From: Mesorhizobium sp. LSJC280B00 | Lineage (GTDB): Bacteria; Pseudomonadota; Alphaproteobacteria; Rhizobiales; Rhizobiaceae | Assembly: GCF_000502835.1 (NCBI RefSeq) | Contig: NZ_AYVL01000002.1 | Coordinates: 88,764-124,806 of the forward strand | DNA: 36,043 nt | Direction of reading: 5' to 3' | Shown here: positions 16,763 through 26,552 of the stretch, piece by piece | How the letters are laid out: each line of letters starts with the position of its first letter | Numbering within the stretch: the first letter of the stretch is position 1 | Program-made: the position numbers and the translations under genes | Notes under the pieces: model-generated | Told to the model about the DNA's origin: nothing | The model's database searches: none | The model's input: only the letters and a program-made list of their open reading frames with translations

Positions 16763-17350
16763 TTGCGCATCCTTCGGGCAGCCGAATACCGGCCGATGCC
16801 GTGGAAGAACGGCGGCGGGGTGACGACGGAGATTGCCGTCTCGCCGCCAGGTGCCGGGCTCGACGATTTCGACTGGCGCGTCTCGATGGCGCTGGTCGAG
16901 GGCGGCGGCCCATTTTCCGGATTTGCCGGCGTCGACCGGACCTTGGCGTTGCTGGAAGGCGAGGGCATGATCCTCGACATCGCCGGCCGGCTACCGGTCG
17001 AAATCACCAAGGCTTCCGCACCGCTTGCCTTTCCGGCCGACGTGCCGACGCAAGCCACGCTGATCGCCGGTCCGATCACCGACCTCAACGTCATGACCCG
17101 CCGCGCCCGGGCGATCCACACGGTCGAGCGCCTGCTGATTTCGGCTCCGACGGAGATCCAGGCCGAAGCCGATGAAACACTCATCCTGTGCGTCGACGGC
17201 GAACTCAGCGTGGCCGGCGCGGCGCCCATGCAACTTGGGCCGCTCGACGCGCTGTTGCTCGGGGCGCAAGCGCCGGAACTGCGCCTGGATCCGGTCCGGC
17301 CGGCCATGCTGTTCGTGATCCGCATCGACCGCATTGCCGGCAACGATTAA
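16763..17350 (+). CDS. hutD: HutD family protein
   Basis: This 195-aa Ves/HutD-type bicupin begins LRILRAAEYRPMPWKNGGGVTTEIAVSPPGA, where 'MPWKNGGG.T.Ei' is the family hallmark. HutD is found with hut genes in many Proteobacteria. It is thought to act as a governor of the pathway, possibly by binding urocanate or formylglutamate, but no enzyme activity is established. I propose a TTG start at 16763: it follows the hutU stop by 8 bp and gives the usual N-terminal length. An ATG at 16709 would overlap hutU by 46 bp, and the next ATG (16796) would cut the first strand. It is the last gene of the operon. Confidence 0.88.
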   Translation: MRILRAAEYRPMPWKNGGGVTTEIAVSPPGAGLDDFDWRVSMALVEGGGPFSGFAGVDRTLALLEGEGMILDIAGRLPVEITKASAPLAFPADVPTQATLIAGPITDLNVMTRRARAIHTVERLLISAPTEIQAEADETLILCVDGELSVAGAAPMQLGPLDALLLGAQAPELRLDPVRPAMLFVIRIDRIAGND

Positions 17351-17535
17351 CGTCTGTTGCCAAACATGATCGTGACGCCGGCCAAATATCGCGTAAGCTG
17401 GTCGCTGCATCACGAAAAAGCCTGAATCTTCCGCCGATCAGAAGCCGAAACGATGCTCATAGTGCCCGCCTGGAAGTTGTCGAAAGACGGCATCTTGTCG
17501 TGGTGCGGAAACAAAACTTTCGGCCAAGTGTTGCG

Positions 17536-17551
17536 ATGCAACCAATTGCAT
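17536..17551. promoter_or_regulatory. inverted repeat upstream of ndvB
   Basis: ATGCAA-CCAA-TTGCAT is a perfect inverted repeat 67 bp upstream of ndvB, in the 268-bp hutD-ndvB gap. It could be a regulator site or a transcript structure. No regulator can be named, and the rest of the gap shows no gene or clear terminator for the hut operon. Confidence 0.3.
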
Positions 17552-17618
17552 TTGGACCGGTTTTAGGGACATTGCCGTGGCGGTGACGCCGCACTGCGTC
17601 CCCAACACGGAACCTTAG

Positions 17619-20600
17619 ATGAATATCCAGACCAATCTCGCACAGATCGAAAAGACGAGCGCCAGCTTCCCGGCTGTCACCGACGTGCCGATACGCTCCA
17701 ATTTCCTGCCGGAAGATCGGCTGCGCGCTTTGGGCGCAGCCCTTGCCAATGGCGACGCCAAGGACTTGTTCGGTCTGACGCCTTTCGATTTTCAGGCGCG
17801 CATCCGCGACAGCGCCAGGAAAATTCTCGATGTCTACCGTTCCACCAACGCTGCCCAGGCGAGGGGCGAAACGATCACGCCCGCGGCGCAGTGGCTGCTC
17901 GACAACAACTACCTGGTCGAGGAGACCATTTTTCAGGTCAAGCGCGACCTGCCGCGCCGCTTCTACCGCCAGTTGCCGACGCTGAAACTGTCGGATGGAT
18001 CCAGCGTGCCGCGCGCACTGGCGGTCGCGTGGACCTATGTCGCGCATTCCGACAGTTCCGTCTCGTCGGCCATGTTCAAGGCGATTGTCGAAGGCTTCCA
18101 GTCCGTCGAGCCGCTGAAGATTGGCGAATTATGGGCGCTGCCGTCGCTGCTGCGCTTCGTCCTGATCGAGAACCTTCGCCGGATCGCGGTCCGCGTCAAT
18201 CGCACGCGGGAACTGCGCCAGATCGCCAACGAGGTCGCCGACCGTGTGCTGGCGACGGACGACAGCGCCGACCGGCAGGCGATACTTTCCCACTACAGCG
18301 CCCATGCGCAGGACACCACCTTCGCCACCCAGTTGCTCTACCGGCTGCGTGACGGCTCGCAAAATGCCGGCAGGGCGCTGGAATGGCTGGAGGGCGAGCT
18401 GGAAAGGACCGGCTCCGACGCCGAGGAGATCATCCTCAGCGAGCACCACACGCTGTCCAGCGGCAACGTGACCACCGGCAACATCATCCGCGGCCTGCGC
18501 CTGATCAACGACATCGACTGGACGGTGTGGTTCGAGGGCGTCAGCCGCATCGACACCTTGCTGCGCGAACGCACCGATTTCGCCGCGCTCGATTTCTTTT
18601 CGCGCGACCAATACCGGACTGCGATCGAGGAGCTGGCGCGCCGTTCCGATCTCTCCGAATTTCGCGTTGCCGAAAGGGCGATCGAGCTCGCCGGCCATGC
18701 TGCCGATGCACCGGGCTCCGAAAGCGGTCCGATCGCTCACACCGACGTCGGCTTCTTTCTGGTCGGCCCGCGCCGGCAGGAGCTCGAGCGGTCGATCGGC
18801 TACCGGCCGACCATCGGCAAGACGCTCAACCGGACCTTCCGCAAGACCGGATGGCTGGGCATCGTCGTGCCGGTGTTTGCGCTGACGGTCCTGCTTCTGG
18901 TCGTTTCCGGCAATGCGCTTGCCAATCTCGGCCTGTCGGTGCCGCCGATCGTCCTGATGCTGGCCCTGTTCGCGGTGCCGGCCAGCGAAGGCGCGCTCGC
19001 ATTCTTCAACACCGTCGTCTCGCTGTTTTTGAAGCCGACGCGTCTCATCGGCTATGATTTCAGGCACGGTGTGCCGCCCGAGGCGCGCACGCTGGTGGTG
19101 GTGCCGTCGCTGATCGGCTCGCGCGACGATGTCGAGGAGAACATCCGCAACATCGAGGTGCATCACCTCGCCAACACGGCGGGCGAAGTCTATTTCGCGC
19201 TGCTTTCCGACTGGCCGGACTCGAAGACCGAGATCGATACGGCGGATGTCGAAATCCTCGAATTCGCCCGCGCCGAAATCGCCAGGCTGAACGCCCGCTA
19301 TCCCTCGGAAGGGGCGCCGCGCTTTTATCTGCTGCATCGGCGCCGGCTCTACAACGCATCGCAAGGCGTCTGGATGGGCTGGGAGCGCAAGCGCGGCAAG
19401 CTGCACGAATTGAACCTTCTGCTGCGCGGGGACAGCGACACCACCTTCCTGCCGTTGGAAGTGCCATTGCCGGAGAGCGTCGTCCACGTGATGACGCTGG
19501 ACGCCGACACCCGCACCACCCGCGACGCCGTCGCTGCGCTGGCCGGCAAGCTTTGCCACCCGCTCAACCGTCCGTATTTCGATGTCGCACGGCACGAGGT
19601 TACGGCAGGTTATTCCATCCTGCAGCCGCGTATCACCGCGTCGCTGACCAGTGGCGACGAGGCATCGTTCTTTCAGCGTGTCTTTTCCGCCAATCGCGGG
19701 CTCGATCCGTACGTCTTTGCCGTGTCGGACCTCTACCAGGACATCTTCGGCGACGGTTCCTTCACCGGCAAGGGTCTTTACCATGTCGACGCCTTCGAGG
19801 CGGCGCTGAAAGGCCGCATCGAGGAAAACACCATCCTCAGCCATGATCTGCTCGAAGGCGCCCTGGCGCGCTCGGCCTTGGTCACCGACGTCGAACTGGT
19901 CGAGGACTATCCGACCCGCTATTCGGTCGACGCGTCGCGCCACCATCGCTGGGCACGCGGCGACTGGCAGCTTCTGGGCTTCATTCTTGGCCCGCGCTCA
20001 AACGTGCCGGCGCTGTCGCGCTGGAAGATGGTGGACAATCTGCGCCGCTCGGTGACGCCGATCTTCTGGGTGATGGCCGCGATCGCCGGCTGGACGCTGC
20101 TGCCCTTCACGCAGGCCGCGCAATGGCAGGCGCTGCTGATCCTTACGCTGTTCATGGCGCCCACGTTCGACATCGTCGACGCCATCCTGCCGAAGAGCGG
20201 CGACCAGACGCCGCGCGGCCATTTCTCGGCACTGGCGCGCGACGTTGCCTTCGGCACCGCCCTGGTGGCGCTGAAGATCGTGCTGATGGCGCACCTTGCC
20301 TGGATGATGGGCGACGCGATCATCCGCACGCTCTACCGCCTGTTCGTCAGCCGCCAGAACCTGCTCGAATGGCGCACCGCCTCGCAGGCACACAAGGGCG
20401 GCGACAACGATCTCGGCTCCTACTACAGCATCATGTACGGCGCGGTGATCATAGGCGTCGTCGGCCTCGCCGTCCCGGTGCTGGCCGATTCCACCGGCGC
20501 CTTCGTCGCCTTCTTCTTTGCCTTGTTCTGGATCGGCTCGCCCGCCATCGCCTGCTGGATCAGCCGTTCGGCCGAAACCGAGGACCGCCTGCGCATATCG

Positions 20601-23600
20601 GCCGCCGACATCCACGCGCTGCGCACCGTGGCGCGGCGTACATGGCACTATTTCGAGACCTTCGTGACGGCCGAGCATCACCATCTGCCGCCGGATAATT
20701 TCCAGGAAAGCCCGGCCCCCGTGGTGGCGCCCCGCACCTCGCCGACCAATATCGGCGTCTACCTGCTGTCGGTGATTTCGGCACGCGATTTCGGCTGGAT
20801 CAGCCTCTCCGACGCCGTCAACCGCATCGACGCGACGATGTCGACCATCGAGAGCATGCCGCGCGACCGCGGCCATCTCTTCAACTGGTATGACACGACG
20901 ACCCTGAAGCCGCTCTACCCGCTGTACATTTCGGCGGTCGACAGCGGCAATCTCGCCGGCCATCTGGTGGCCGTGGCCGCTGCCTGCGCCGAATGGGCCG
21001 AAGCGCCGTCGGTGCATGTGCAGGGCGACTTCGAAGGCATCCTCGACACCGTCACCATCCTCGACGAAAGCCTTGAGGAACTGCCCGACGACCGGCGTCA
21101 ATTGCGGCCCTTGCGCCAGCGGCTCGCCGACCGTCTCGACGGCATGCGGCGGGCGGTCGAATTGATCAAGGCGCAGCCGGAGATGGCGTCGATCCGTACC
21201 ATCAACCTGGCCGTCCTGGCCGGCGAGATACGCAAGCTCGCGACAGCCATCCACACCGAGGCCGCGTCGACCCAGAGCGACACCATCGCCGATTGGGCGG
21301 CCAGGCTCGAAGCCACCTGCGAGGCGCATGTGCACGACGCGCACAGCGACGAAAACGCCGTCGCGGCATTGCGGGCCAAGCTTCTGACGTTGCGCGAGCG
21401 CACGCGCCGTTTCGCCTTCGAGATGGATTTCTCGTTCCTGATGCGGCCCGAACGCAAGCTCTTGTCGATCGGTTACCGGGTCGAGGAGCATCAGCTCGAC
21501 GAAAGCTGCTACGATCTTTTGGCCTCCGAGGCGCGGCTGACCAGCCTGTTCGCCATCGCCAAGGGCGATTTGCCGACCGAGCACTGGTTCCGGCTCGGCC
21601 GGCCGATCGTCGAGATCGGCTTCCAGGGCGCACTGATGTCCTGGTCCGGCTCGATGTTCGAATATCTGATGCCGCCACTGGTGATGAAGGAGCCGCAAGG
21701 CAGCATTCTCAACCAGACCAGCAAGCTCATCATCAAGCGCCAGATCCAGTATGGCCGTTCGAAGAACGTTCCCTGGGGGATTTCGGAAGCGGCCTACAAC
21801 GCCCGCGACCGCGAGCTGACCTATCAGTACACCAATTTCGGCGTGCCCGGGCTCGGCCTGAAGCGCGGCCTTGGCCAAAACACGGTGATCGCGCCTTACG
21901 CGACCGTGCTGGCAGCGCAGTTCACGCCGCATGAATCCGTCCAGAACCTGGCCACGCTCAGGCGGCTGGGCGCACTGGGCCGGCACGGTTTTTACGACGC
22001 GGTGGATTTCACGCCGCAACGCGTTCCCGAGGGCACCGACCACGCCGTCGTGCTCAACTACATGGCCCACCACTCCGGCATGTCGATTGCCGCAGTTGCC
22101 GATGCGATCTTCGAAGGGCGCCTGCGCGACCGCTTCCACAGCGATCCGGTGATCGAGTCGGCCGAATTGCTGCTGCAGGAAAGGGCGCCGCGCGACATCC
22201 CGACTGCGACCGTCAGGACCGAGGCCGACGAGCGCTCGAAGGACGAGACCGAGCTGGAAAGCCCGGATACCCGCATCGTGCTCGATCCGCTCAGGGCGCT
22301 CCGCTCGACCAGTGTCATGTCCAATGGCCGCTATTCGGTCATGGTGACCGCCACCGGCTCCGGGTACAGCCGCTGGGGCGAACTTGCCGTCACGCGCTGG
22401 CAGCCGGATCCGACCGAGGACCGCCTTGGTTCCTATATTTTCCTGCGCGACGCCAGCAACGGAGACTGGTGGTCGACCACCGCCGAGCCGAAGCGCGCCG
22501 CCGGCGAGCGTGCGCAAACGCTGTTCTCCGACGACAAGGCGAGCTTCGTCAAATCGATTGGATCGCTGCGTTCGGAAGTCGAGTGCATCGTCATCTCGGA
22601 AGGCAATGGTGAGGGCCGACGGGTGACGCTCCACAATGATGGCCCCGCCGACCGGCATATCGAAGTAACCTCGTTTGCCGAACTGGTGCTGGGCTCCGAG
22701 CCCTCGGATAATGCCCATCCGGCTTTTTCGAAGATGTTCGTGGAAACCGAGATCGCGCCGAACAACGGCGCGATCTTCGCCACCAGGGGCAAGCGCGAAA
22801 AGGACGAACCCGACGTCACCATGGTGCATTTCGTCACCGACCCGTCTGGATCGGCGCGAGACGCCGAGGCGGAAACCGACAGGCGCGCCTTCATCGGCCG
22901 CGGCCGCACCATCACCGAAGCGGCTGCCTTTGATCCCGGCGCCAAGCTTGGCGGCCATTCCGGCTTCACCCTGGATCCGATCGCATCGCTTCGCCGGCAG
23001 GTGCGCGTGCCGGCCAACAAGAAGATTTCGCTGACGTTCTGGACCGTCGTCGGTACCCATCGCGCCGAATTGGATGCCGCCATCGCACGGCTCGACCATC
23101 CCGAAAGCTTCGCCCGCCAGGCGATGCTCGCCTGGACGCGCTCGCAGGTGCAGACCCGGCACCTTGGCCTCAGCCTGTCCGACGCCGCCAATGTGCAGAA
23201 GCTGGCGCGCTATCTGATCTATCCCGATCCGTTCCTGCGCCTTCCGGGCGAATCCATCGTCTCCGGGCTCGGCAGGCAATCCAGCCTGTGGCCGACCAGC
23301 ATATCCGGCGATTTTCCGATTTTCCTGGTCAGGATCGCCGATGTCGCCGATCTGGAGATCGTCGCCCAGGCGCTTCGCTTCCAGGAATACATGCGCGCTC
23401 GCGGCATGATGATCGATTTTGTCGTCGTCAACGAGCAGGCGTCTTCCTACGTGCAGGACCTGCAGCGCGCGGTGGAGACGCTGTGCGAAAACAGCCGGTT
23501 GCGCGGCAAGGAGCTCGGACCCCGCCAGCACATCTTCGCGGTGCGCCGCGATCTGATGGAGGAAACGACCTACAGGACCTTGCTCGCCGTCGCTCGGGTG

Positions 23601-26189
23601 GTGCTGCATACGCGCAACGGCACCATCTTCGACCAGATCGAGCGCGCTGAGGCCGCGGCACTGCAGGCGCGGGACGCCGCCCTCCAGCCGGCAGAGCTTG
23701 CAGCGCTTCGCGAGCCGTCCTTGCCGGTGCCGACGTCGCAAGCATCTGCCGCCCAGGCACTGATCGAGGGCCGCGTCGACGGCAGCGGGCTCGACCAATG
23801 GAACGGTTTCGGCGGCTTCGACGGCGACGGACGCCACTACGTCGTGCGTCTTGCCGGCCGGCGCACGACGCCGCAGCCGTGGATCAACGTCATCTCCAAC
23901 CCATCGTTCGGGTTCCACATGTCGGCTGAAGGCGCTGCCTTCACCTGGAGCCGCAACAGCCGCGACTATCAGTTGACGCCATGGTCGAACGATCCGGTCA
24001 CCAACCGGCCGGGCGAGGGCATCTATATCTACGATCATGCCAGTGGCAGGGCGTTCTCGCCAATGGCTGCTGTGGTGCGTGATCCGACAATGACCTACGA
24101 AACCTGGCACGGGCAGGGTTTTTCGACGTTCCGCTCAAAACGCGGGCCGCTGTCGATGGACCTGACCCATGTCGTCGATCCCGTCGATCCGGTGAAGATA
24201 TCGCGGCTGCGCATCCAGAATTCGGGTTCGGTGCCGATGCGGCTGCGCGTCTACGCCTATGCGGAATGGGTTCTTGGCGGCCATCGCTCGCGCACCGCTG
24301 CAAGCATCGTTCCGTCGAGGGATGCCGCAACCGGCGCATTGCTGGCGCAAAATCCCTATGGGCTCGATTTCGGCGAGCGGATCGCCTTTCTGGCCGCCGA
24401 CGGTGCTGTGCATTCGGTCACCGCCGATCGCGGCGAGTTCATCGGCAGGCAAGGCACGAGCGAGTTTCCGCATGCCGTGCTGAGCGGCGCCGGCCTGTCC
24501 GGCCGTGTCGAGGCCGGCGACGATCCCTGCGCGGCCATCGCACGCGACATCGACATCGCTGCCGGCGGCGACGTCACGCTGCTCTGGCTGCTCGGCGACG
24601 CGGCCTCGCCCGAGGGGGCCAGCGCGCTGGTGCAGACCCATCGCTCAAGGGATTTCGATCAGCGGCTGGCCGACAACGAGCGCACATGGCGCGGTTTTCT
24701 CGACACAATCCAGGTCGAGACGCCGGACAAGGCACTCGACGCTATGATCAATCACTGGCTGCCGTATCAGAGCCTGGCCTGCCGCATCCGTGCCCGCTCT
24801 GCGTTCTATCAGGCGAGCGGTGCCTTCGGCTTCCGCGATCAGTTGCAGGATACCTTGGCTTTGCTGGCGCATGACCCCAAGCTGGCGCGTGATCAGATCC
24901 TCAATGCGGCGCGGCGGCAATTCCCCGAAGGCGACGTACAGCATTGGTGGCTGCCGCGTACCGAGGCCGGCGTCCGCACCATGATCTCGGACGACGTGGT
25001 CTGGCTGGCCCACGCCACGGCCCGTTACCTGCTGGTGACCGGCGACACCGCGATCCTGAAGGAGCAACTGCCCTTCATCGAAGGGCAGGCGCTGGGCGAA
25101 GGCGAGCACGATGCTTTCTTCATCCCGGAAATCTCGAAGAAGACAGCCTCGCTCTATGACCATTGCGCGCGGGCGCTCGATCTTGCCGTCAAGCGCAGCA
25201 GCCCAGCCGGGCTGCCGCTGATCCTCGGCGGCGACTGGAACGACGGCATGAACCGCGTCGGCGAGCACGGCAAGGGCGAGAGCGTGTGGCTGGGCTGGTT
25301 CCTGCTGAAGACGCTGGGCGACTTTGCCGCCGTCGCCAAGGCGGAGCGCGATGCCAAGCGCGTGCAGGCCTGGACGAAGCACGCCGAGGTGCTGAAACGG
25401 GCGCTGGAAAGCACCGCCTGGGATGGCGAGTGGTATCGGCGCGGCAGCTTCGACGACGGCACGCCGCTCGGCTCGCGCAAGTCGGACGAGTGCAAGATCG
25501 ACTCGATCGCCCAGTCCTGGAGCGTGCTTTCGGGCGAGGGCGACCCGGCGCGGTCGACCACGGCAATGGCGCAGGCGATGAAAGCGCTCGTCGACGACGA
25601 CCTCAAGATCGCCAAACTGTTCACCCCGCCCTTCTCGAAGACGGAAAAGGACCCGGGCTACATCAAGAGCTATCCGCCGGGGGTCCGTGAAAACGGCGGC
25701 CAATACACGCACGCGGCAACATGGTTCGTCATTGCGCTAGCCGAGATGGGTCGCACCGACGATGCCTACCGTTGCCTTTCAATGCTCAATCCGGTCAACC
25801 ATGCGCTCGACGAAGCCGCGGCAGAGCGCTACCGGGTGGAACCTTATGTCGTCGCGGCCGACGTTTATTCCGGGCAAGACAAGGGCGGCCGCGGCGGCTG
25901 GACCTGGTATACCGGGTCGGCGGGCTGGCTTTATCGCGCCGCGGTCGAGAGCATTCTCGGCATAGAGCGCCGCGGACAGCGCCTCCAGTTCACGCCGAGA
26001 CTTCCTAGCCATTGGGACGGCTATTCGGCAACTCTGAAGATGCTGGGCGCCGAGATCAAGGTACGCGTCGTCCGCGACAAAAAGGCCCGGGCCATCTCAC
26101 TTGAAGTGAATGGCACGAAGACCAAATCTTCGTCCTTCGAGCCAAAAGCCGGAGATAGTGCCGAGGTGGTCGTCAGAATACCGGCCTAG
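17619..26189 (+). CDS. ndvB: cyclic beta-1,2-glucan synthase NdvB
   Basis: This 2856-aa inner-membrane enzyme starts, extends, cyclises and trims beta-1,2-glucan from UDP-glucose, making the periplasmic glucans needed for osmotic adaptation and host interaction. Order: cytosolic N-terminus; two membrane helices at about 410-470; the GT84 glycosyltransferase domain with DAD at 628-630 and RHHRW at 774-778 (the (Q/R)xxRW motif); further helices at about 809-980; a DUF3131/glycoamylase-like region from about 1045; and C-terminal GH94 phosphorylase-type repeats with GGDWNDGMN at 2537-2545, which sets product length. The length matches rhizobial NdvB/ChvB. The frame is open throughout, with no frameshift. 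The ATG has only a weak RBS (ACGGAACC). ndvA follows on the same strand after 363 bp. Confidence 0.98.
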   Translation: MNIQTNLAQIEKTSASFPAVTDVPIRSNFLPEDRLRALGAALANGDAKDLFGLTPFDFQARIRDSARKILDVYRSTNAAQARGETITPAAQWLLDNNYLVEETIFQVKRDLPRRFYRQLPTLKLSDGSSVPRALAVAWTYVAHSDSSVSSAMFKAIVEGFQSVEPLKIGELWALPSLLRFVLIENLRRIAVRVNRTRELRQIANEVADRVLATDDSADRQAILSHYSAHAQDTTFATQLLYRLRDGSQNAGRALEWLEGELERTGSDAEEIILSEHHTLSSGNVTTGNIIRGLRLINDIDWTVWFEGVSRIDTLLRERTDFAALDFFSRDQYRTAIEELARRSDLSEFRVAERAIELAGHAADAPGSESGPIAHTDVGFFLVGPRRQELERSIGYRPTIGKTLNRTFRKTGWLGIVVPVFALTVLLLVVSGNALANLGLSVPPIVLMLALFAVPASEGALAFFNTVVSLFLKPTRLIGYDFRHGVPPEARTLVVVPSLIGSRDDVEENIRNIEVHHLANTAGEVYFALLSDWPDSKTEIDTADVEILEFARAEIARLNARYPSEGAPRFYLLHRRRLYNASQGVWMGWERKRGKLHELNLLLRGDSDTTFLPLEVPLPESVVHVMTLDADTRTTRDAVAALAGKLCHPLNRPYFDVARHEVTAGYSILQPRITASLTSGDEASFFQRVFSANRGLDPYVFAVSDLYQDIFGDGSFTGKGLYHVDAFEAALKGRIEENTILSHDLLEGALARSALVTDVELVEDYPTRYSVDASRHHRWARGDWQLLGFILGPRSNVPALSRWKMVDNLRRSVTPIFWVMAAIAGWTLLPFTQAAQWQALLILTLFMAPTFDIVDAILPKSGDQTPRGHFSALARDVAFGTALVALKIVLMAHLAWMMGDAIIRTLYRLFVSRQNLLEWRTASQAHKGGDNDLGSYYSIMYGAVIIGVVGLAVPVLADSTGAFVAFFFALFWIGSPAIACWISRSAETEDRLRISAADIHALRTVARRTWHYFETFVTAEHHHLPPDNFQESPAPVVAPRTSPTNIGVYLLSVISARDFGWISLSDAVNRIDATMSTIESMPRDRGHLFNWYDTTTLKPLYPLYISAVDSGNLAGHLVAVAAACAEWAEAPSVHVQGDFEGILDTVTILDESLEELPDDRRQLRPLRQRLADRLDGMRRAVELIKAQPEMASIRTINLAVLAGEIRKLATAIHTEAASTQSDTIADWAARLEATCEAHVHDAHSDENAVAALRAKLLTLRERTRRFAFEMDFSFLMRPERKLLSIGYRVEEHQLDESCYDLLASEARLTSLFAIAKGDLPTEHWFRLGRPIVEIGFQGALMSWSGSMFEYLMPPLVMKEPQGSILNQTSKLIIKRQIQYGRSKNVPWGISEAAYNARDRELTYQYTNFGVPGLGLKRGLGQNTVIAPYATVLAAQFTPHESVQNLATLRRLGALGRHGFYDAVDFTPQRVPEGTDHAVVLNYMAHHSGMSIAAVADAIFEGRLRDRFHSDPVIESAELLLQERAPRDIPTATVRTEADERSKDETELESPDTRIVLDPLRALRSTSVMSNGRYSVMVTATGSGYSRWGELAVTRWQPDPTEDRLGSYIFLRDASNGDWWSTTAEPKRAAGERAQTLFSDDKASFVKSIGSLRSEVECIVISEGNGEGRRVTLHNDGPADRHIEVTSFAELVLGSEPSDNAHPAFSKMFVETEIAPNNGAIFATRGKREKDEPDVTMVHFVTDPSGSARDAEAETDRRAFIGRGRTITEAAAFDPGAKLGGHSGFTLDPIASLRRQVRVPANKKISLTFWTVVGTHRAELDAAIARLDHPESFARQAMLAWTRSQVQTRHLGLSLSDAANVQKLARYLIYPDPFLRLPGESIVSGLGRQSSLWPTSISGDFPIFLVRIADVADLEIVAQALRFQEYMRARGMMIDFVVVNEQASSYVQDLQRAVETLCENSRLRGKELGPRQHIFAVRRDLMEETTYRTLLAVARVVLHTRNGTIFDQIERAEAAALQARDAALQPAELAALREPSLPVPTSQASAAQALIEGRVDGSGLDQWNGFGGFDGDGRHYVVRLAGRRTTPQPWINVISNPSFGFHMSAEGAAFTWSRNSRDYQLTPWSNDPVTNRPGEGIYIYDHASGRAFSPMAAVVRDPTMTYETWHGQGFSTFRSKRGPLSMDLTHVVDPVDPVKISRLRIQNSGSVPMRLRVYAYAEWVLGGHRSRTAASIVPSRDAATGALLAQNPYGLDFGERIAFLAADGAVHSVTADRGEFIGRQGTSEFPHAVLSGAGLSGRVEAGDDPCAAIARDIDIAAGGDVTLLWLLGDAASPEGASALVQTHRSRDFDQRLADNERTWRGFLDTIQVETPDKALDAMINHWLPYQSLACRIRARSAFYQASGAFGFRDQLQDTLALLAHDPKLARDQILNAARRQFPEGDVQHWWLPRTEAGVRTMISDDVVWLAHATARYLLVTGDTAILKEQLPFIEGQALGEGEHDAFFIPEISKKTASLYDHCARALDLAVKRSSPAGLPLILGGDWNDGMNRVGEHGKGESVWLGWFLLKTLGDFAAVAKAERDAKRVQAWTKHAEVLKRALESTAWDGEWYRRGSFDDGTPLGSRKSDECKIDSIAQSWSVLSGEGDPARSTTAMAQAMKALVDDDLKIAKLFTPPFSKTEKDPGYIKSYPPGVRENGGQYTHAATWFVIALAEMGRTDDAYRCLSMLNPVNHALDEAAAERYRVEPYVVAADVYSGQDKGGRGGWTWYTGSAGWLYRAAVESILGIERRGQRLQFTPRLPSHWDGYSATLKMLGAEIKVRVVRDKKARAISLEVNGTKTKSSSFEPKAGDSAEVVVRIPA

Positions 26190-26552
26190 ATTCAAGGGCT
26201 TGGAGCGTCGCTTAGCGTTCCCAGGGCACGCACGGGCGCTCCAAGTGCCTCTACCGGTTATATTTGCGTTTGACCTTGCTGAATGCCTGCACACGACTTT
26301 AGACGTCGTGCCCAGGGTCTTGCTGATTAAAATTGTGGCAGTGCTTTCCAGCTGCCATGATTTTGCCGCAACGCTGACATTTCACCTTTTATCTCAAACT
26401 GTTAGACGATCACGGCAAATTTCGAAGCGTCGTCATCTTTTGTTCGCGGAATGGGAACGGAAGAGCTAGACGAGCATTGTTTTGCGACGCGTCAACCGAT
26501 ACGAGTCAAAAAATGACGCACTGCACCATAAATAATTGGCGGAGTAGCTGAA
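26190..26552. other. ndvB-ndvA intergenic region, no gene recognised
   Basis: This 363-bp gap is more AT-rich than its flanks. It holds a 9-bp inverted repeat (CTTGGAGCG at 26199-26207, CGCTCCAAG at 26237-26245) with a 29-nt loop and no following T-run, and a GCGTCA/TGACGC pair (26489-26494, 26514-26519) before ndvA. The gap probably contains the ndvA promoter. I see no coding sequence with family features on either strand. Confidence 0.5.

Noticed and set aside
14970..16913. 647-codon - strand frame
   Set aside because: It is a mirror of hutU and hutD; the + strand proteins are certain and the antisense translation is low-complexity.
17351..17618. Possible small gene or RNA before ndvB
   Set aside because: Only short frames without an RBS or family signal were seen; the one inverted repeat does not make an RNA gene.
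19998..24110. 1370-codon open frame on the - strand
   Set aside because: It is antisense to ndvB, whose + strand frame has clear GT84 and GH94 motifs. Long antisense frames are expected in high-GC genes, and its translation shows no family motif.
26199..26245. Stem CTTGGAGCG/CGCTCCAAG as an ndvB terminator
   Set aside because: The loop is 29 nt and no T-run follows on either strand, so a terminator call is not supported.
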